64,000 bases of DNA from UBA3537 sp964219345 (GTDB lineage Bacteria; Bacteroidota; Bacteroidia; Flavobacteriales; Flavobacteriaceae). Positions 35,215 to 43,213 of this stretch are shown here, piece by piece. The stretch's first letter is position 1; each line of letters opens with the position of its first letter. The notes below the pieces were generated by a model. That model was given only the letters and a program-made list of their open reading frames with translations, was not told the DNA's origin and did not search any database. Location of the stretch: NCBI GenBank assembly GCA_964219345.1, contig CAXPPN010000016.1, positions 1-64,000 of the forward strand. The letters run 5' to 3'. The position numbers and the translations under genes are program-made.

Positions 35215-36516
35215 ATGAGAACAAAATCACTCAAAAAAAATAAAATCAATGTTGTGACTTTGGGTTGTAGCAAAAATGTATATGACAGTGAGGTGCTTAT
35301 GGGGCAACTCAAAGCCAATGGCAAAGCAGTTGCACACGAAGATGAAGGTAATATTGTGGTCATCAACACCTGTGGATTTATTGATAACGCTAAAGAAGAA
35401 AGTGTCAATACCATTTTAGATTTTGTTCAAAAAAAAGAAGCTGGTGATGTTGATAAAGTTTTTGTAACCGGCTGTTTAAGTGAACGTTATAAGCCCGATT
35501 TAGTTAAAGAAATTCCAAACGTAGATCAATATTTTGGAACTACAGAACTGCCTCAACTTTTAAAAGCATTGGGTGCAGATTATAAGCATGAACTTATTGG
35601 TGAGCGATTGACTACCACACCAAAAAATTATGCCTATTTAAAAATTGCTGAAGGCTGTGACCGTCCATGTAGCTTTTGTGCTATCCCTTTAATGCGTGGT
35701 AAGCACCGCTCAACACCTATAGAGGATCTAGTTGTTGAAGCCGAAAAATTAGCAGCAAATGGTGTTAAAGAATTGATTTTAATTGCACAAGATTTAACCT
35801 ATTACGGACTAGATTTATACAAAAAACGTAACCTTGCAGAGCTGCTAAAAGCTTTAGTAAAAGTTGAGGGTATAGAGTGGATTCGTTTGCACTATGCTTT
35901 TCCAACAGGCTTCCCAATGGATGTTTTGGAAGTGATGAAAAATGAACCAAAAATCTGCAATTATTTGGACATTCCATTACAGCATATTTCAGATAAAATT
36001 TTGAAAAGTATGCGCCGTGGAACCACACAGGCAAAAACTACAAAATTACTGCAACAATTTCGTGAAGCAGTACCCAATATGGCTATACGCACTACTTTGA
36101 TTGTTGGTTATCCTGGTGAGACAGAAGAAGATTTTCAAACCCTAAAGCAATGGGTAGAAGCTATGCGATTTGAACGTTTGGGATGTTTTACCTATTCACA
36201 TGAAGAAAACACACATGCCTACAATCTAGAGGACGATGTCCCACAAGAGATCAAACAAGCTCGTGCCAATGAAATTATGGAATTGCAATCACAGATTTCT
36301 TGGGAATTAAATCAAGCCAAAATAGGACAAACTCTACGTGTTATTATCGATCGCAAAGAAGGCCAACATTTTGTAGGTCGTACTGAGTTTGATTCTCCAG
36401 ATGTTGACAATGAGGTACTAATTGATGCTACAAAAGTATATCTCAAAACAGGAGAATACACAACAGTAACCATTACTGATGCCGCTGACTTTGATTTGTA
36501 TGCGGAAGTAGTGTAA
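35215..36516 (+). CDS. rimO: Ribosomal protein S12 methylthiotransferase RimO
   Basis: 433 residues; radical-SAM enzyme that adds a methylthio group to the conserved Asp of ribosomal protein S12. N-terminal UPF0004 domain with auxiliary-cluster cysteines Cys18, Cys53, Cys87; radical SAM CxxxCxxC at Cys148, Cys152, Cys155 (EGCDRPCSFCAIP); C-terminal TRAM domain from about 370. HGKHRSTP-type segment is MRGKHRSTPIEDLV. LRLHYAFPTGFP and PLQHISDKILKSMRR separate it from MiaB. Last of the ftsY-amidase-rimO run. Confidence 0.96.
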   Translation: MRTKSLKKNKINVVTLGCSKNVYDSEVLMGQLKANGKAVAHEDEGNIVVINTCGFIDNAKEESVNTILDFVQKKEAGDVDKVFVTGCLSERYKPDLVKEIPNVDQYFGTTELPQLLKALGADYKHELIGERLTTTPKNYAYLKIAEGCDRPCSFCAIPLMRGKHRSTPIEDLVVEAEKLAANGVKELILIAQDLTYYGLDLYKKRNLAELLKALVKVEGIEWIRLHYAFPTGFPMDVLEVMKNEPKICNYLDIPLQHISDKILKSMRRGTTQAKTTKLLQQFREAVPNMAIRTTLIVGYPGETEEDFQTLKQWVEAMRFERLGCFTYSHEENTHAYNLEDDVPQEIKQARANEIMELQSQISWELNQAKIGQTLRVIIDRKEGQHFVGRTEFDSPDVDNEVLIDATKVYLKTGEYTTVTITDAADFDLYAEVV

Positions 36517-36540
36517 TTTTTACCATAGAATTTATTCAAT

Positions 36541-36548
36541 TATCTTTA
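36541..36548 (+). promoter_or_regulatory. -7 promoter box of bshC
   Basis: TATCTTTA, a one-base variant of TAnnTTTG, 17 bases before the TTG start of bshC. It places the start of the transcript just before codon 1 and supports TTG 36566. Confidence 0.45.
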
Positions 36549-36565
36549 CAAAATAAAATTAACTT

Positions 36566-38164
36566 TTGTTAACTCCATATTTTTCATACAAAACAACACA
36601 AACCTTGCCTCGACTTTTACAAGAAGTTTTAGGCAATAATCCTGAATTGGATAAATTTTACACGGCACCTACAACACTAGAAAACTTCAGCTCTCAAATG
36701 ACCACAAAATCTGCTCAATTTTCTATTGAAAATAGAACCGTTTTGGCAGATTGTTTACATCAGCAATACAATTCTCTAAACCCCAATACTTCAACTACAG
36801 CACGGATTGATAGTTTAAAAAACGTAACTACTTTTACAGTAACTACGGGGCATCAACTGAATCTAATGGGTGGGCCGTTATATTTTATTTACAAAATTAT
36901 TACAGTCATTAATTTGGCTAAAACTTTAAAAGAAAAGTATCCAGAAAATGATTTTGTTCCTGTATTTTGGATGGCTACTGAAGATCATGATTTTGAAGAA
37001 ATTAATCATTTTTATTTTAGAGAAAATTACTTAGAATGGCAACACCAATCTGAAGGGCCTGTAGGTCGATTATCGACTAAAGAATTAGTCGAATTTTTTA
37101 GTCAATTTTCAGCACATACGGGCGCTGATGAACATTCAGAAGTATTGACTGAATTGTTTAAAAATGCATATCTAAAACAATATAATTTAGCTGATGCAAC
37201 TCGAGCTTTAGTACATCAACTTTTTGGTAATGACGGACTTATCGTTGTTGATGGCGATGATGCAAACCTTAAGCGCTTGTTTATCCCTGTTATTAAAAAT
37301 GAGCTTAAACATCAAATCGTTTTAAATGAAGTGACACAAACAAATTTGGCTCTAAAACAGATTAATTCAAATTTTAAAATTCAAGTCAATCCAAGACCAC
37401 TTAATTTGTTTTACATCAAGAATAATTTAAGAGAACGTATTGAGTTAAACAACGGTATTTTTCGAGTGTTAAATACAGAATTGAGTTGGAATTTAGAGGC
37501 GATTTTAAAAGAACTCGAAGCGCAACCCAAACGTTTTTCTCCAAATGTTTTGATGCGTCCATTGTATCAAGAAACGATTTTACCAAATTTGTGTTATGTT
37601 GGTGGCGGTGGCGAACTTTCCTATTGGCTTCAACTCAAGTCGTGTTTTGACGCTTTTAATGTACCTTTTCCATTACTATTGCATCGAAGTTCAGCAATAA
37701 TTGTTACTAGTAAACAACACAAAAAACTACAAAAAGGAAATATTTCTTTTGAAGACTTGTTTTTGTCTTCAGAGGAATTATCAACTAAAATTGCTAAAGC
37801 TCAAAGAGACTTGATCAATTTTTCGGATCAAAAACAACACTTAAAACAGCAATTTGAAAATCTTTATCGCATTGCAAAACAAACAGATGCTTCTTTTTTG
37901 GGTGCAGTTGCAGCACAGGAGAAAAAACAACTCAAAGGTTTGTCACATTTGGAAAAACGACTTTTGAAAGCCGAAAAACAAAAGCATAAAGCACAAATTG
38001 AACAAGCGCTATTGCTTCAATCTGCATTATTTCCTAATGGAAATTTACAAGAACGTGTTCTTAATTTTTCAACTTTTTATGCGATTTATGGCCATGATTT
38101 TATTGAAAAATTAAAATCAGATTTAAATCCTTTTCAACAAGGATTTGCTATAATTTCTTTATAA
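36566..38164 (+). CDS. bshC: Bacillithiol synthase, cysteine-adding enzyme BshC
   Basis: 532 residues; adds Cys to glucosaminyl-malate in the last step of bacillithiol synthesis, so this organism probably uses bacillithiol as thiol buffer. Recognised by TTGHQLNLMGGPLYFIYKII near 92-111, PVFWMATEDHDFEEINHF near 132-149, NDGLIVVDGDD, and YVGGGGELSYWLQLK near 352-366; a long C-terminal coiled coil (about 400-490) follows. Start is TTG 36566: a stop codon lies two codons upstream and no ATG is near. bshA and bshB are not in the window. Confidence 0.93.
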   Translation: MLTPYFSYKTTQTLPRLLQEVLGNNPELDKFYTAPTTLENFSSQMTTKSAQFSIENRTVLADCLHQQYNSLNPNTSTTARIDSLKNVTTFTVTTGHQLNLMGGPLYFIYKIITVINLAKTLKEKYPENDFVPVFWMATEDHDFEEINHFYFRENYLEWQHQSEGPVGRLSTKELVEFFSQFSAHTGADEHSEVLTELFKNAYLKQYNLADATRALVHQLFGNDGLIVVDGDDANLKRLFIPVIKNELKHQIVLNEVTQTNLALKQINSNFKIQVNPRPLNLFYIKNNLRERIELNNGIFRVLNTELSWNLEAILKELEAQPKRFSPNVLMRPLYQETILPNLCYVGGGGELSYWLQLKSCFDAFNVPFPLLLHRSSAIIVTSKQHKKLQKGNISFEDLFLSSEELSTKIAKAQRDLINFSDQKQHLKQQFENLYRIAKQTDASFLGAVAAQEKKQLKGLSHLEKRLLKAEKQKHKAQIEQALLLQSALFPNGNLQERVLNFSTFYAIYGHDFIEKLKSDLNPFQQGFAIISL

Positions 38165-38204
38165 GTTTTTATAAAAAATTGATTTAAAATTTAGAGATAA
38201 ATAG

Positions 38205-38212
38205 TACTTTTG
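38205..38212 (+). promoter_or_regulatory. -7 promoter box of guaA
   Basis: TACTTTTG matches TAnnTTTG; TTG at 38179-38181 lies 23 bases upstream. With the usual distance from this box, transcription would begin at or within a base or two of ATG 38216, so the guaA mRNA may be leaderless. Confidence 0.5.
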
Positions 38213-38215
38213 GGC

Positions 38216-39751
38216 ATGCAACACGATAAGGTACTCATTCTCGATTTTGGATCTCAATATACACAGCTCATTGCGCGTCGCGTTAGAGAGTTAAATATTT
38301 ATTGTGAAATTCATCCCTATAACAAAATTCCAACCTCATTAGACGACTATAAAGCGGTGGTGCTTTCGGGCAGTCCACAGTCAGTTCGTGGCGATGATGC
38401 ACTGCATCCCGATTTGTCGGAAATTCGAAACATAAAACCGTTGTTGGCGGTCTGTTATGGCGCACAATATTTGGCACATTTTTCTGGTGGCAATGTTGCA
38501 CCTTCAAACACAAGAGAGTATGGGCGCGCCAATTTGTCTTATATCAAAACAAATGACTCTTTTTTTGAAGGGATTTCTGAGGGCAGTCAAGTTTGGATGA
38601 GTCATAGCGATACTATAAAAACCTTACCAACCAACGGTGTATTATTGGCTAGTACCCATGATGTTGAAAATGCGGCCTATAAAATTGAAGGTGAGACAAC
38701 CTACGCTATTCAATTTCACCCAGAGGTGTATCATTCAACTGATGGTAAAACATTACTTAAGAATTTTTTGGTTGATATAGCAGGTTTACAACAAGATTGG
38801 ACGCCAGATTCATTTGTCGAAGAAACAGTTGCTGATTTAAAATCACAGCTACAAAATGACAAAGTTGTTTTAGGGCTTTCTGGCGGTGTAGATTCAACGG
38901 TTGCAGCCATTTTGCTAAACAAAGCTATTGGGAAAAACTTGTATTGTATTTTTGTTAATAATGGCTTGTTACGTAAAGATGAATTTAGTAGTGTATTAAA
39001 TCAATACGAAGGTATGGGGCTAAATGTTAAGGGTGTAGATGCTTCGGCACGTTTTTTGGATGCTTTGGCAGGAATAGATGATCCAGAACAAAAACGTAAA
39101 GCCATTGGACGTGTTTTTATTGAGGTTTTTGATGATGAAGCTCACTTGATTAATGATGTTAAATGGCTGGCGCAAGGAACGATTTATCCAGATGTCATTG
39201 AAAGTGTTTCGGCGACTGGTGGTCCAAGTGCTACAATAAAAAGTCATCACAACGTAGGAGGATTACCAGATTTTATGAAATTGAAAGTTGTTGAGCCATT
39301 AAAAGCATTATTTAAAGACGAAGTTCGCCGTGTGGGGGCTTCAATGGGTATTGATGCACAATTGCTTGGTCGTCATCCTTTCCCTGGTCCAGGTTTGGCC
39401 ATTCGAATTTTGGGCGATATTACTGCCGAAAAAGTACGCATTTTACAAGAAGTTGATGCAATTTTCATCAACGGATTGCGTGAATGGGATTTGTATGACA
39501 AAGTATGGCAAGCAGGTGCTATGTTATTGCCTGTCAATAGTGTAGGCGTTATGGGTGATGAACGTACTTATGAAAAATGTGTTGCTCTTAGAGCTGTTGA
39601 AAGTACAGACGGTATGACTGCAGATTGGGTGAACTTGCCCTATGAATTTTTACAAAAAATATCCAATGACATCATCAATAAAGTAAAAGGGGTGAATCGT
39701 GTGGTTTATGACATCAGTTCTAAACCTCCAGCAACCATTGAATGGGAATAA
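38216..39751 (+). CDS. guaA: GMP synthase (glutamine-hydrolysing)
   Basis: 511 residues; converts XMP to GMP. Class I glutamine amidotransferase domain with nucleophile Cys80 in AVCYGAQYLAH and the His/Glu pair of YAIQFHPEVYHS; ATP-pyrophosphatase domain with PP-loop GLSGGVDSTVAA near 222; C-terminal GMP synthase dimerisation domain ending KPPATIEWE. The frame also opens two codons upstream with TTG 38210, but that codon is part of the -7 box; ATG 38216 gives MQHDKVLILDFGSQYTQLIA, the flavobacterial N-terminus. Confidence 0.97.
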   Translation: MQHDKVLILDFGSQYTQLIARRVRELNIYCEIHPYNKIPTSLDDYKAVVLSGSPQSVRGDDALHPDLSEIRNIKPLLAVCYGAQYLAHFSGGNVAPSNTREYGRANLSYIKTNDSFFEGISEGSQVWMSHSDTIKTLPTNGVLLASTHDVENAAYKIEGETTYAIQFHPEVYHSTDGKTLLKNFLVDIAGLQQDWTPDSFVEETVADLKSQLQNDKVVLGLSGGVDSTVAAILLNKAIGKNLYCIFVNNGLLRKDEFSSVLNQYEGMGLNVKGVDASARFLDALAGIDDPEQKRKAIGRVFIEVFDDEAHLINDVKWLAQGTIYPDVIESVSATGGPSATIKSHHNVGGLPDFMKLKVVEPLKALFKDEVRRVGASMGIDAQLLGRHPFPGPGLAIRILGDITAEKVRILQEVDAIFINGLREWDLYDKVWQAGAMLLPVNSVGVMGDERTYEKCVALRAVESTDGMTADWVNLPYEFLQKISNDIINKVKGVNRVVYDISSKPPATIEWE

Positions 39752-39811
39752 GATTTGGATTTCTAAAAACTGCGCTGTAGTTTTAAGAGTTATTTGCACC
39801 AAAACAACAAC

Positions 39812-41755
39812 ATGAATAGATTTTTTTTAAATATTTTTTTCTTTCTTTTTTTCGGAATTATTTCTGCACAAACTTTACGTACTCACACTGTTGATGCCCA
39901 AGACACTCTAGAAACAATAGCCCAACGTTATGGCGTAATTCCAGAAGATATTTTAGCACTAAACCCCGATGCTAAGAATCAGCTTCCAGTTGGAAGTGTT
40001 CTTGTTATTCCAAATCCAATTGAAAAAAAAGCGAATGAAACTACGGAAGTTAAAGAATTAGTTTCATATAGAGTATATCGCGTTAAGCGAAAAGAAACAC
40101 TCTATAGTATTGCTAAAAAATTTGATTTAACAATTGAAGAAATAAAAAAGCACAACCAACAGCTTTATGATGCTCCTTTGCAATTTAAAGACAAAATTTA
40201 TATTCCAAAATATAAAACAAAAAGAGTTGCAATTGTTCCACAGGCGGTAAAAACATACAAAGTTTTGCCTAAAGAAGGGAAGTGGCGTGTGGCCTATAAA
40301 TTTGGTATTTCTGTTCAAGAACTTGAAGCTCTGAATCCTAGTCTTGGAGATGTGTTACAAGAAGGGCAATTATTGAATGTGCCAAATATAGAATCAGGTG
40401 AGGAAAAAATTGTTTCAGATACACGTTTTGGTTTTTATGAGGTACTACCAAAAGAAGGATTTTATCGATTATATAAAAAATTAGGAATACGTCAAGACAG
40501 CTTGGAACTCTTAAATCCAGGGCTAGCAGAAACAGGCTTAAAAGCGGGAATGGTATTGAAAGTTCCAGCAGAACATATTAAAGATATCGATTTGACTGCT
40601 CTTGAGGTTACTCATTTAGCGGATCAGTTGCAGTATTTTAGTCCAAAATCAGTGGCATTAATGCTCCCATTTAAAGCCAATTTGGTTGATTTTGATTCCA
40701 TTAAATCGGCAAAACAACAAATTCAAAGAGATGGTTATATTCGTATCTCTACAGAATTTTATGCGGGTGTAGAAATGGCGCTAGACTCTGCAAAACGATT
40801 AGGAATTTCTACAACTTTGGCAGTATATGATACTGAAGCAAGCCCACAAACAACAGCTCAATTGTTGCAAACACACAATTTTTCAAAACACGATGTTGTA
40901 TTAGGTCCTTTAACCTCAAATAATATAACTCTGGTGGCGCAAAATTTACAACAAACTACTACTGCGTTAGTATCACCTTTTGTGAAGTTGGATAAAAATT
41001 ATCCTAATCTTATTCAGACCATTCCAAATGATGAATGGCTAGCAGAAAAGCTATTAAATTATGTTAAAAAAGATACTATCCCTCATCAAACCTTAATCAT
41101 TTACGATTCAAAGTCTACGAATCGCGTACAGCAAATTCGTAGGGCCTTTCCAGATGCTAAAATGCTGTCCTCAGAGCGTAATAAAGAGGGTGAAGAACAA
41201 TATTATGTTGAATTTGAAACGGTACAAAAAGCATTACAACCAGGGAAAACCTTAGTGTTTTTGGAGACCAACAACGAGAGTTTTGCGTCCAATGTGTCTA
41301 GTATGCTCAATGGTTTGAATGGAATTACATTACAAAAAGATGAACAAGACGAAGATATCGAAATAGAAGTCGAACGTGAATTGATTTTAATGACAACCAA
41401 TCGAAACAATGCCTTTATGGGCAATAATATTTCCAATACCGATTTGTCCAATTTGAATTTTCAATTTCCATCAGTTCATTTCTATAAAGAAGATTTAAAC
41501 TCTTTTACTAAGATGTACAAACAAAGATTTGGAACATACCCAACACGTTATGCTACTCGAGGTTTTGATTTGACTCTAGATATCCTATTACGATTAGCGG
41601 CTTTTGATTCTGTTTTTGAACAATTAACAGAGACTCAAACAAATTATTTGGAAAACAAATTTAAGTACATACAAAATGAAGAGGGCGGATATGTTAATAC
41701 CTCTGCATATATCTTAAAATATGAAGATTTGTTTATCCTAAAAGTTCAGGATTGA
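39812..41755 (+). CDS. LysM-repeat protein with periplasmic-binding-protein domain
   Basis: 647 residues with signal peptide MNRFFLNIFFFLFFGIISAQ. Then four LysM or LysM-like repeats of about 45-50 residues (roughly 20-67, 83-132, 145-190, 205-250): the first two are canonical (DTLETIAQRYGVIPEDILAL, ETLYSIAKKFDLTIEEIKKH), the last two diverged (LPKEGKWRVAYKFGISVQEL). From about 270 a type I periplasmic-binding-protein-like fold follows (SVALMLPFKANLV, STEFYAGVEMALDSAKRLGI, DVVLGPLTSNNITLVAQ). Likely binds peptidoglycan and a ligand or partner. ATG 39812 is chosen over TTG 39794 because it begins the signal peptide. Confidence 0.9.
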   Translation: MNRFFLNIFFFLFFGIISAQTLRTHTVDAQDTLETIAQRYGVIPEDILALNPDAKNQLPVGSVLVIPNPIEKKANETTEVKELVSYRVYRVKRKETLYSIAKKFDLTIEEIKKHNQQLYDAPLQFKDKIYIPKYKTKRVAIVPQAVKTYKVLPKEGKWRVAYKFGISVQELEALNPSLGDVLQEGQLLNVPNIESGEEKIVSDTRFGFYEVLPKEGFYRLYKKLGIRQDSLELLNPGLAETGLKAGMVLKVPAEHIKDIDLTALEVTHLADQLQYFSPKSVALMLPFKANLVDFDSIKSAKQQIQRDGYIRISTEFYAGVEMALDSAKRLGISTTLAVYDTEASPQTTAQLLQTHNFSKHDVVLGPLTSNNITLVAQNLQQTTTALVSPFVKLDKNYPNLIQTIPNDEWLAEKLLNYVKKDTIPHQTLIIYDSKSTNRVQQIRRAFPDAKMLSSERNKEGEEQYYVEFETVQKALQPGKTLVFLETNNESFASNVSSMLNGLNGITLQKDEQDEDIEIEVERELILMTTNRNNAFMGNNISNTDLSNLNFQFPSVHFYKEDLNSFTKMYKQRFGTYPTRYATRGFDLTLDILLRLAAFDSVFEQLTETQTNYLENKFKYIQNEEGGYVNTSAYILKYEDLFILKVQD

Positions 41756-42310
41756 TTATTTCCACTTAATGTTACACCCAATACTTGGTTTTTGAGGCCA
41801 TGTGTTTACTTTTTTCAGCAATAAACAATCCATTGCATTTTTTAAGTCCTTAGCATTTACAGAAATCCCATTTCCAGGTCTAGAATCGTCCATTTGACCT
41901 CTGTATACGAGTTTTAAACTTTCATCAAAAAGAAAAAAATCTGGTGTACAGGCTGCATCATATGCTTTTGCAATTTCTTGTGTTTCGTCATACAAATAGG
42001 GGAAGGAGTAGTTTAGTTCAATTGCATTTTTTTTCATTTCATCTGGACCATCTTGAGGATAATTAATGATATCATTACTCGAAATGGCAACACAATTAAT
42101 CCCAAACTTCTGATAACTATTTGCCAGTTCTACTAGCGTTTTATTGACATGAATAACAAAAGGACAGTGGTTACAAATGAACATTACAATTGTTCCAGAA
42201 GTACCTTTAAGCTGTTCTAAAGTTTTAAAATCTCCTGAAATGGTATCAAATAAACTAAATTGAGGCGCATTTGTCCCAAGCGGCAACATATTGGAGGGTG
42301 TTCTAGCCAT
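41756..42310 (-). CDS. Thioredoxin-family redoxin (AhpC/TSA-like)
   Basis: 184 residues, no signal peptide. Thioredoxin fold with TIVMFICNHCPFVIHV, where Cys46 and Cys49 form a CxxC site; C-terminal part TPDFFLFDESLKLVYRGQMD is the cis-Pro region. The CNHCPF form is typical of a redoxin group found widely in Bacteroidota and Proteobacteria, with unknown substrate. Its stop is adjacent to the LysM gene stop (41755/41756, convergent). Divergent from the CsaA-like gene with a 44-base gap; a minus-strand TAACTTTA lies in that gap as a possible -7 box. Confidence 0.9.
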   Translation of the reverse strand: MARTPSNMLPLGTNAPQFSLFDTISGDFKTLEQLKGTSGTIVMFICNHCPFVIHVNKTLVELANSYQKFGINCVAISSNDIINYPQDGPDEMKKNAIELNYSFPYLYDETQEIAKAYDAACTPDFFLFDESLKLVYRGQMDDSRPGNGISVNAKDLKNAMDCLLLKKVNTWPQKPSIGCNIKWK

Positions 42311-42326
42311 AATGTTCTTAAATTTT

Positions 42327-42334
42327 TATCTTTA
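42327..42334 (+). promoter_or_regulatory. -7 promoter box of the CsaA-like gene
   Basis: TATCTTTA, near match to TAnnTTTG, 20 bases before ATG 42355. The gap is only 44 bases, so this promoter overlaps the divergent one for the redoxin gene. Confidence 0.45.
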
Positions 42335-42354
42335 CGCCATAAAGTTACGTATAA

Positions 42355-42687
42355 ATGAGTGAAGTTTTATTTGAAGATTTTCAAAAGTTAGATTTGCGTG
42401 TAGGCACCATTATTGAGGTCAATGATTTTCCAAAGGCTCAAAAACCCGCCTACCAACTTACCATAGATTTTGGCCCTTTGGGAATAAAAAAATCATCGGC
42501 TCAAATTACAGAACTTTACACAAAAGACGATTTACTTCAAAGACAAATTGTGGCTAATGTTAACTTTGATGACAAACAGATTGCCAATTTTAATAGTCAG
42601 TGTTTGGTTATTGGAGGAGTTGATAAAACCTCTGTGGTTTTGCTTGAACCTAATCAAAAAATTCCAAACGGATCTACAGTTCAATAA
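42355..42687 (+). CDS. csaA: tRNA-binding domain protein (CsaA-like)
   Basis: 110 residues, one OB-fold tRNA_bind domain as in CsaA and the C-terminus of MetRS. Seen: FEDFQKLDLRVGTIIEVNDF, KPAYQLTIDFG, GIKKSSAQITELYT, QIVANVNFDDKQIANFNSQC and LVIGG near the end. CsaA of Bacillus is a secretion-related chaperone that binds tRNA; here the role is by family only. It ends at a clear terminator before the convergent PUR gene. Confidence 0.9.
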   Translation: MSEVLFEDFQKLDLRVGTIIEVNDFPKAQKPAYQLTIDFGPLGIKKSSAQITELYTKDDLLQRQIVANVNFDDKQIANFNSQCLVIGGVDKTSVVLLEPNQKIPNGSTVQ

Positions 42688-42700
42688 GAAATGGAATAAA

Positions 42701-42736
42701 AAAAACCGCTCCTAAAGAGCGGCTTTTATTTTTTTA
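42701..42736. terminator. Bidirectional terminator (csaA / PUR protein)
   Basis: CCGCTC-ctaaa-GAGCGG (42706-42722) flanked by an A-run on the left and CTTTTATTTTTTT on the right. Placed between convergent genes, it serves csaA on the plus strand and the DUF3276 gene (ending 42747) on the minus strand. Confidence 0.9.
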
Positions 42737-42746
42737 ATTTACCATT

Positions 42747-43106
42747 TTAAATATCATCAAAATCTAAATCTGTAAATTGGCCTTCAGAGCCGTTGTTTGA
42801 TTCTTGATTTTCGCTATTTGTGGTAACTTGTTCTGGGTTGTAGTCGCTAATGATTTCTTCACCTTTTTCACCAATAATAAAGTTTGTAGCTTCATCTAAA
42901 ATAGATTTAAATTCATTAAAATCTTCTTTATACAAATAAATTTTATGTTTTTTGAAATGGAATGAACCATCGTCATTTGTAAATTTTTTACTCTCCGTTA
43001 TGGTAAGGTAATAGTCTCCAGCTTTGGTAGCTTTGACATCAAAAAAATAGGTTCTTCGTCCTGCACGAAGTGCCTTAGAAAAAATGTCTTGTTCTCTCTC
43101 GGTCAT
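42747..43106 (-). CDS. PUR-domain nucleic-acid-binding protein (DUF3276)
   Basis: 119 residues. The core of about 80 residues, FSKALRAGRRTYFFDVKATK, YYLTITESKKF, FHFKKHKIYLYKEDFNEFKS, is the PUR repeat (beta-beta-beta-beta-alpha) that binds single-stranded nucleic acid, as in Borrelia BpuR and eukaryotic Pur-alpha. The last 35 residues are acidic and disordered (NQESNNGSEGQFTDLDFDDI). Probably a small DNA/RNA-binding regulator; Bacteroidota usually encode one. Own unit between the terminator and the ABC exporter gene, which lies upstream on the same strand with a 107-base gap. Confidence 0.9.
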   Translation of the reverse strand: MTEREQDIFSKALRAGRRTYFFDVKATKAGDYYLTITESKKFTNDDGSFHFKKHKIYLYKEDFNEFKSILDEATNFIIGEKGEEIISDYNPEQVTTNSENQESNNGSEGQFTDLDFDDI

Positions 43107-43213
43107 AGTTAGAATTTTATTTTGCTATAATTATAGTTAAACCAAAAGTCTAAAAAAATAATGAAGTCGCCAACTTTTTTAAATTATAATTTTCTTGAAT
43201 TTTTTATTTAAAT

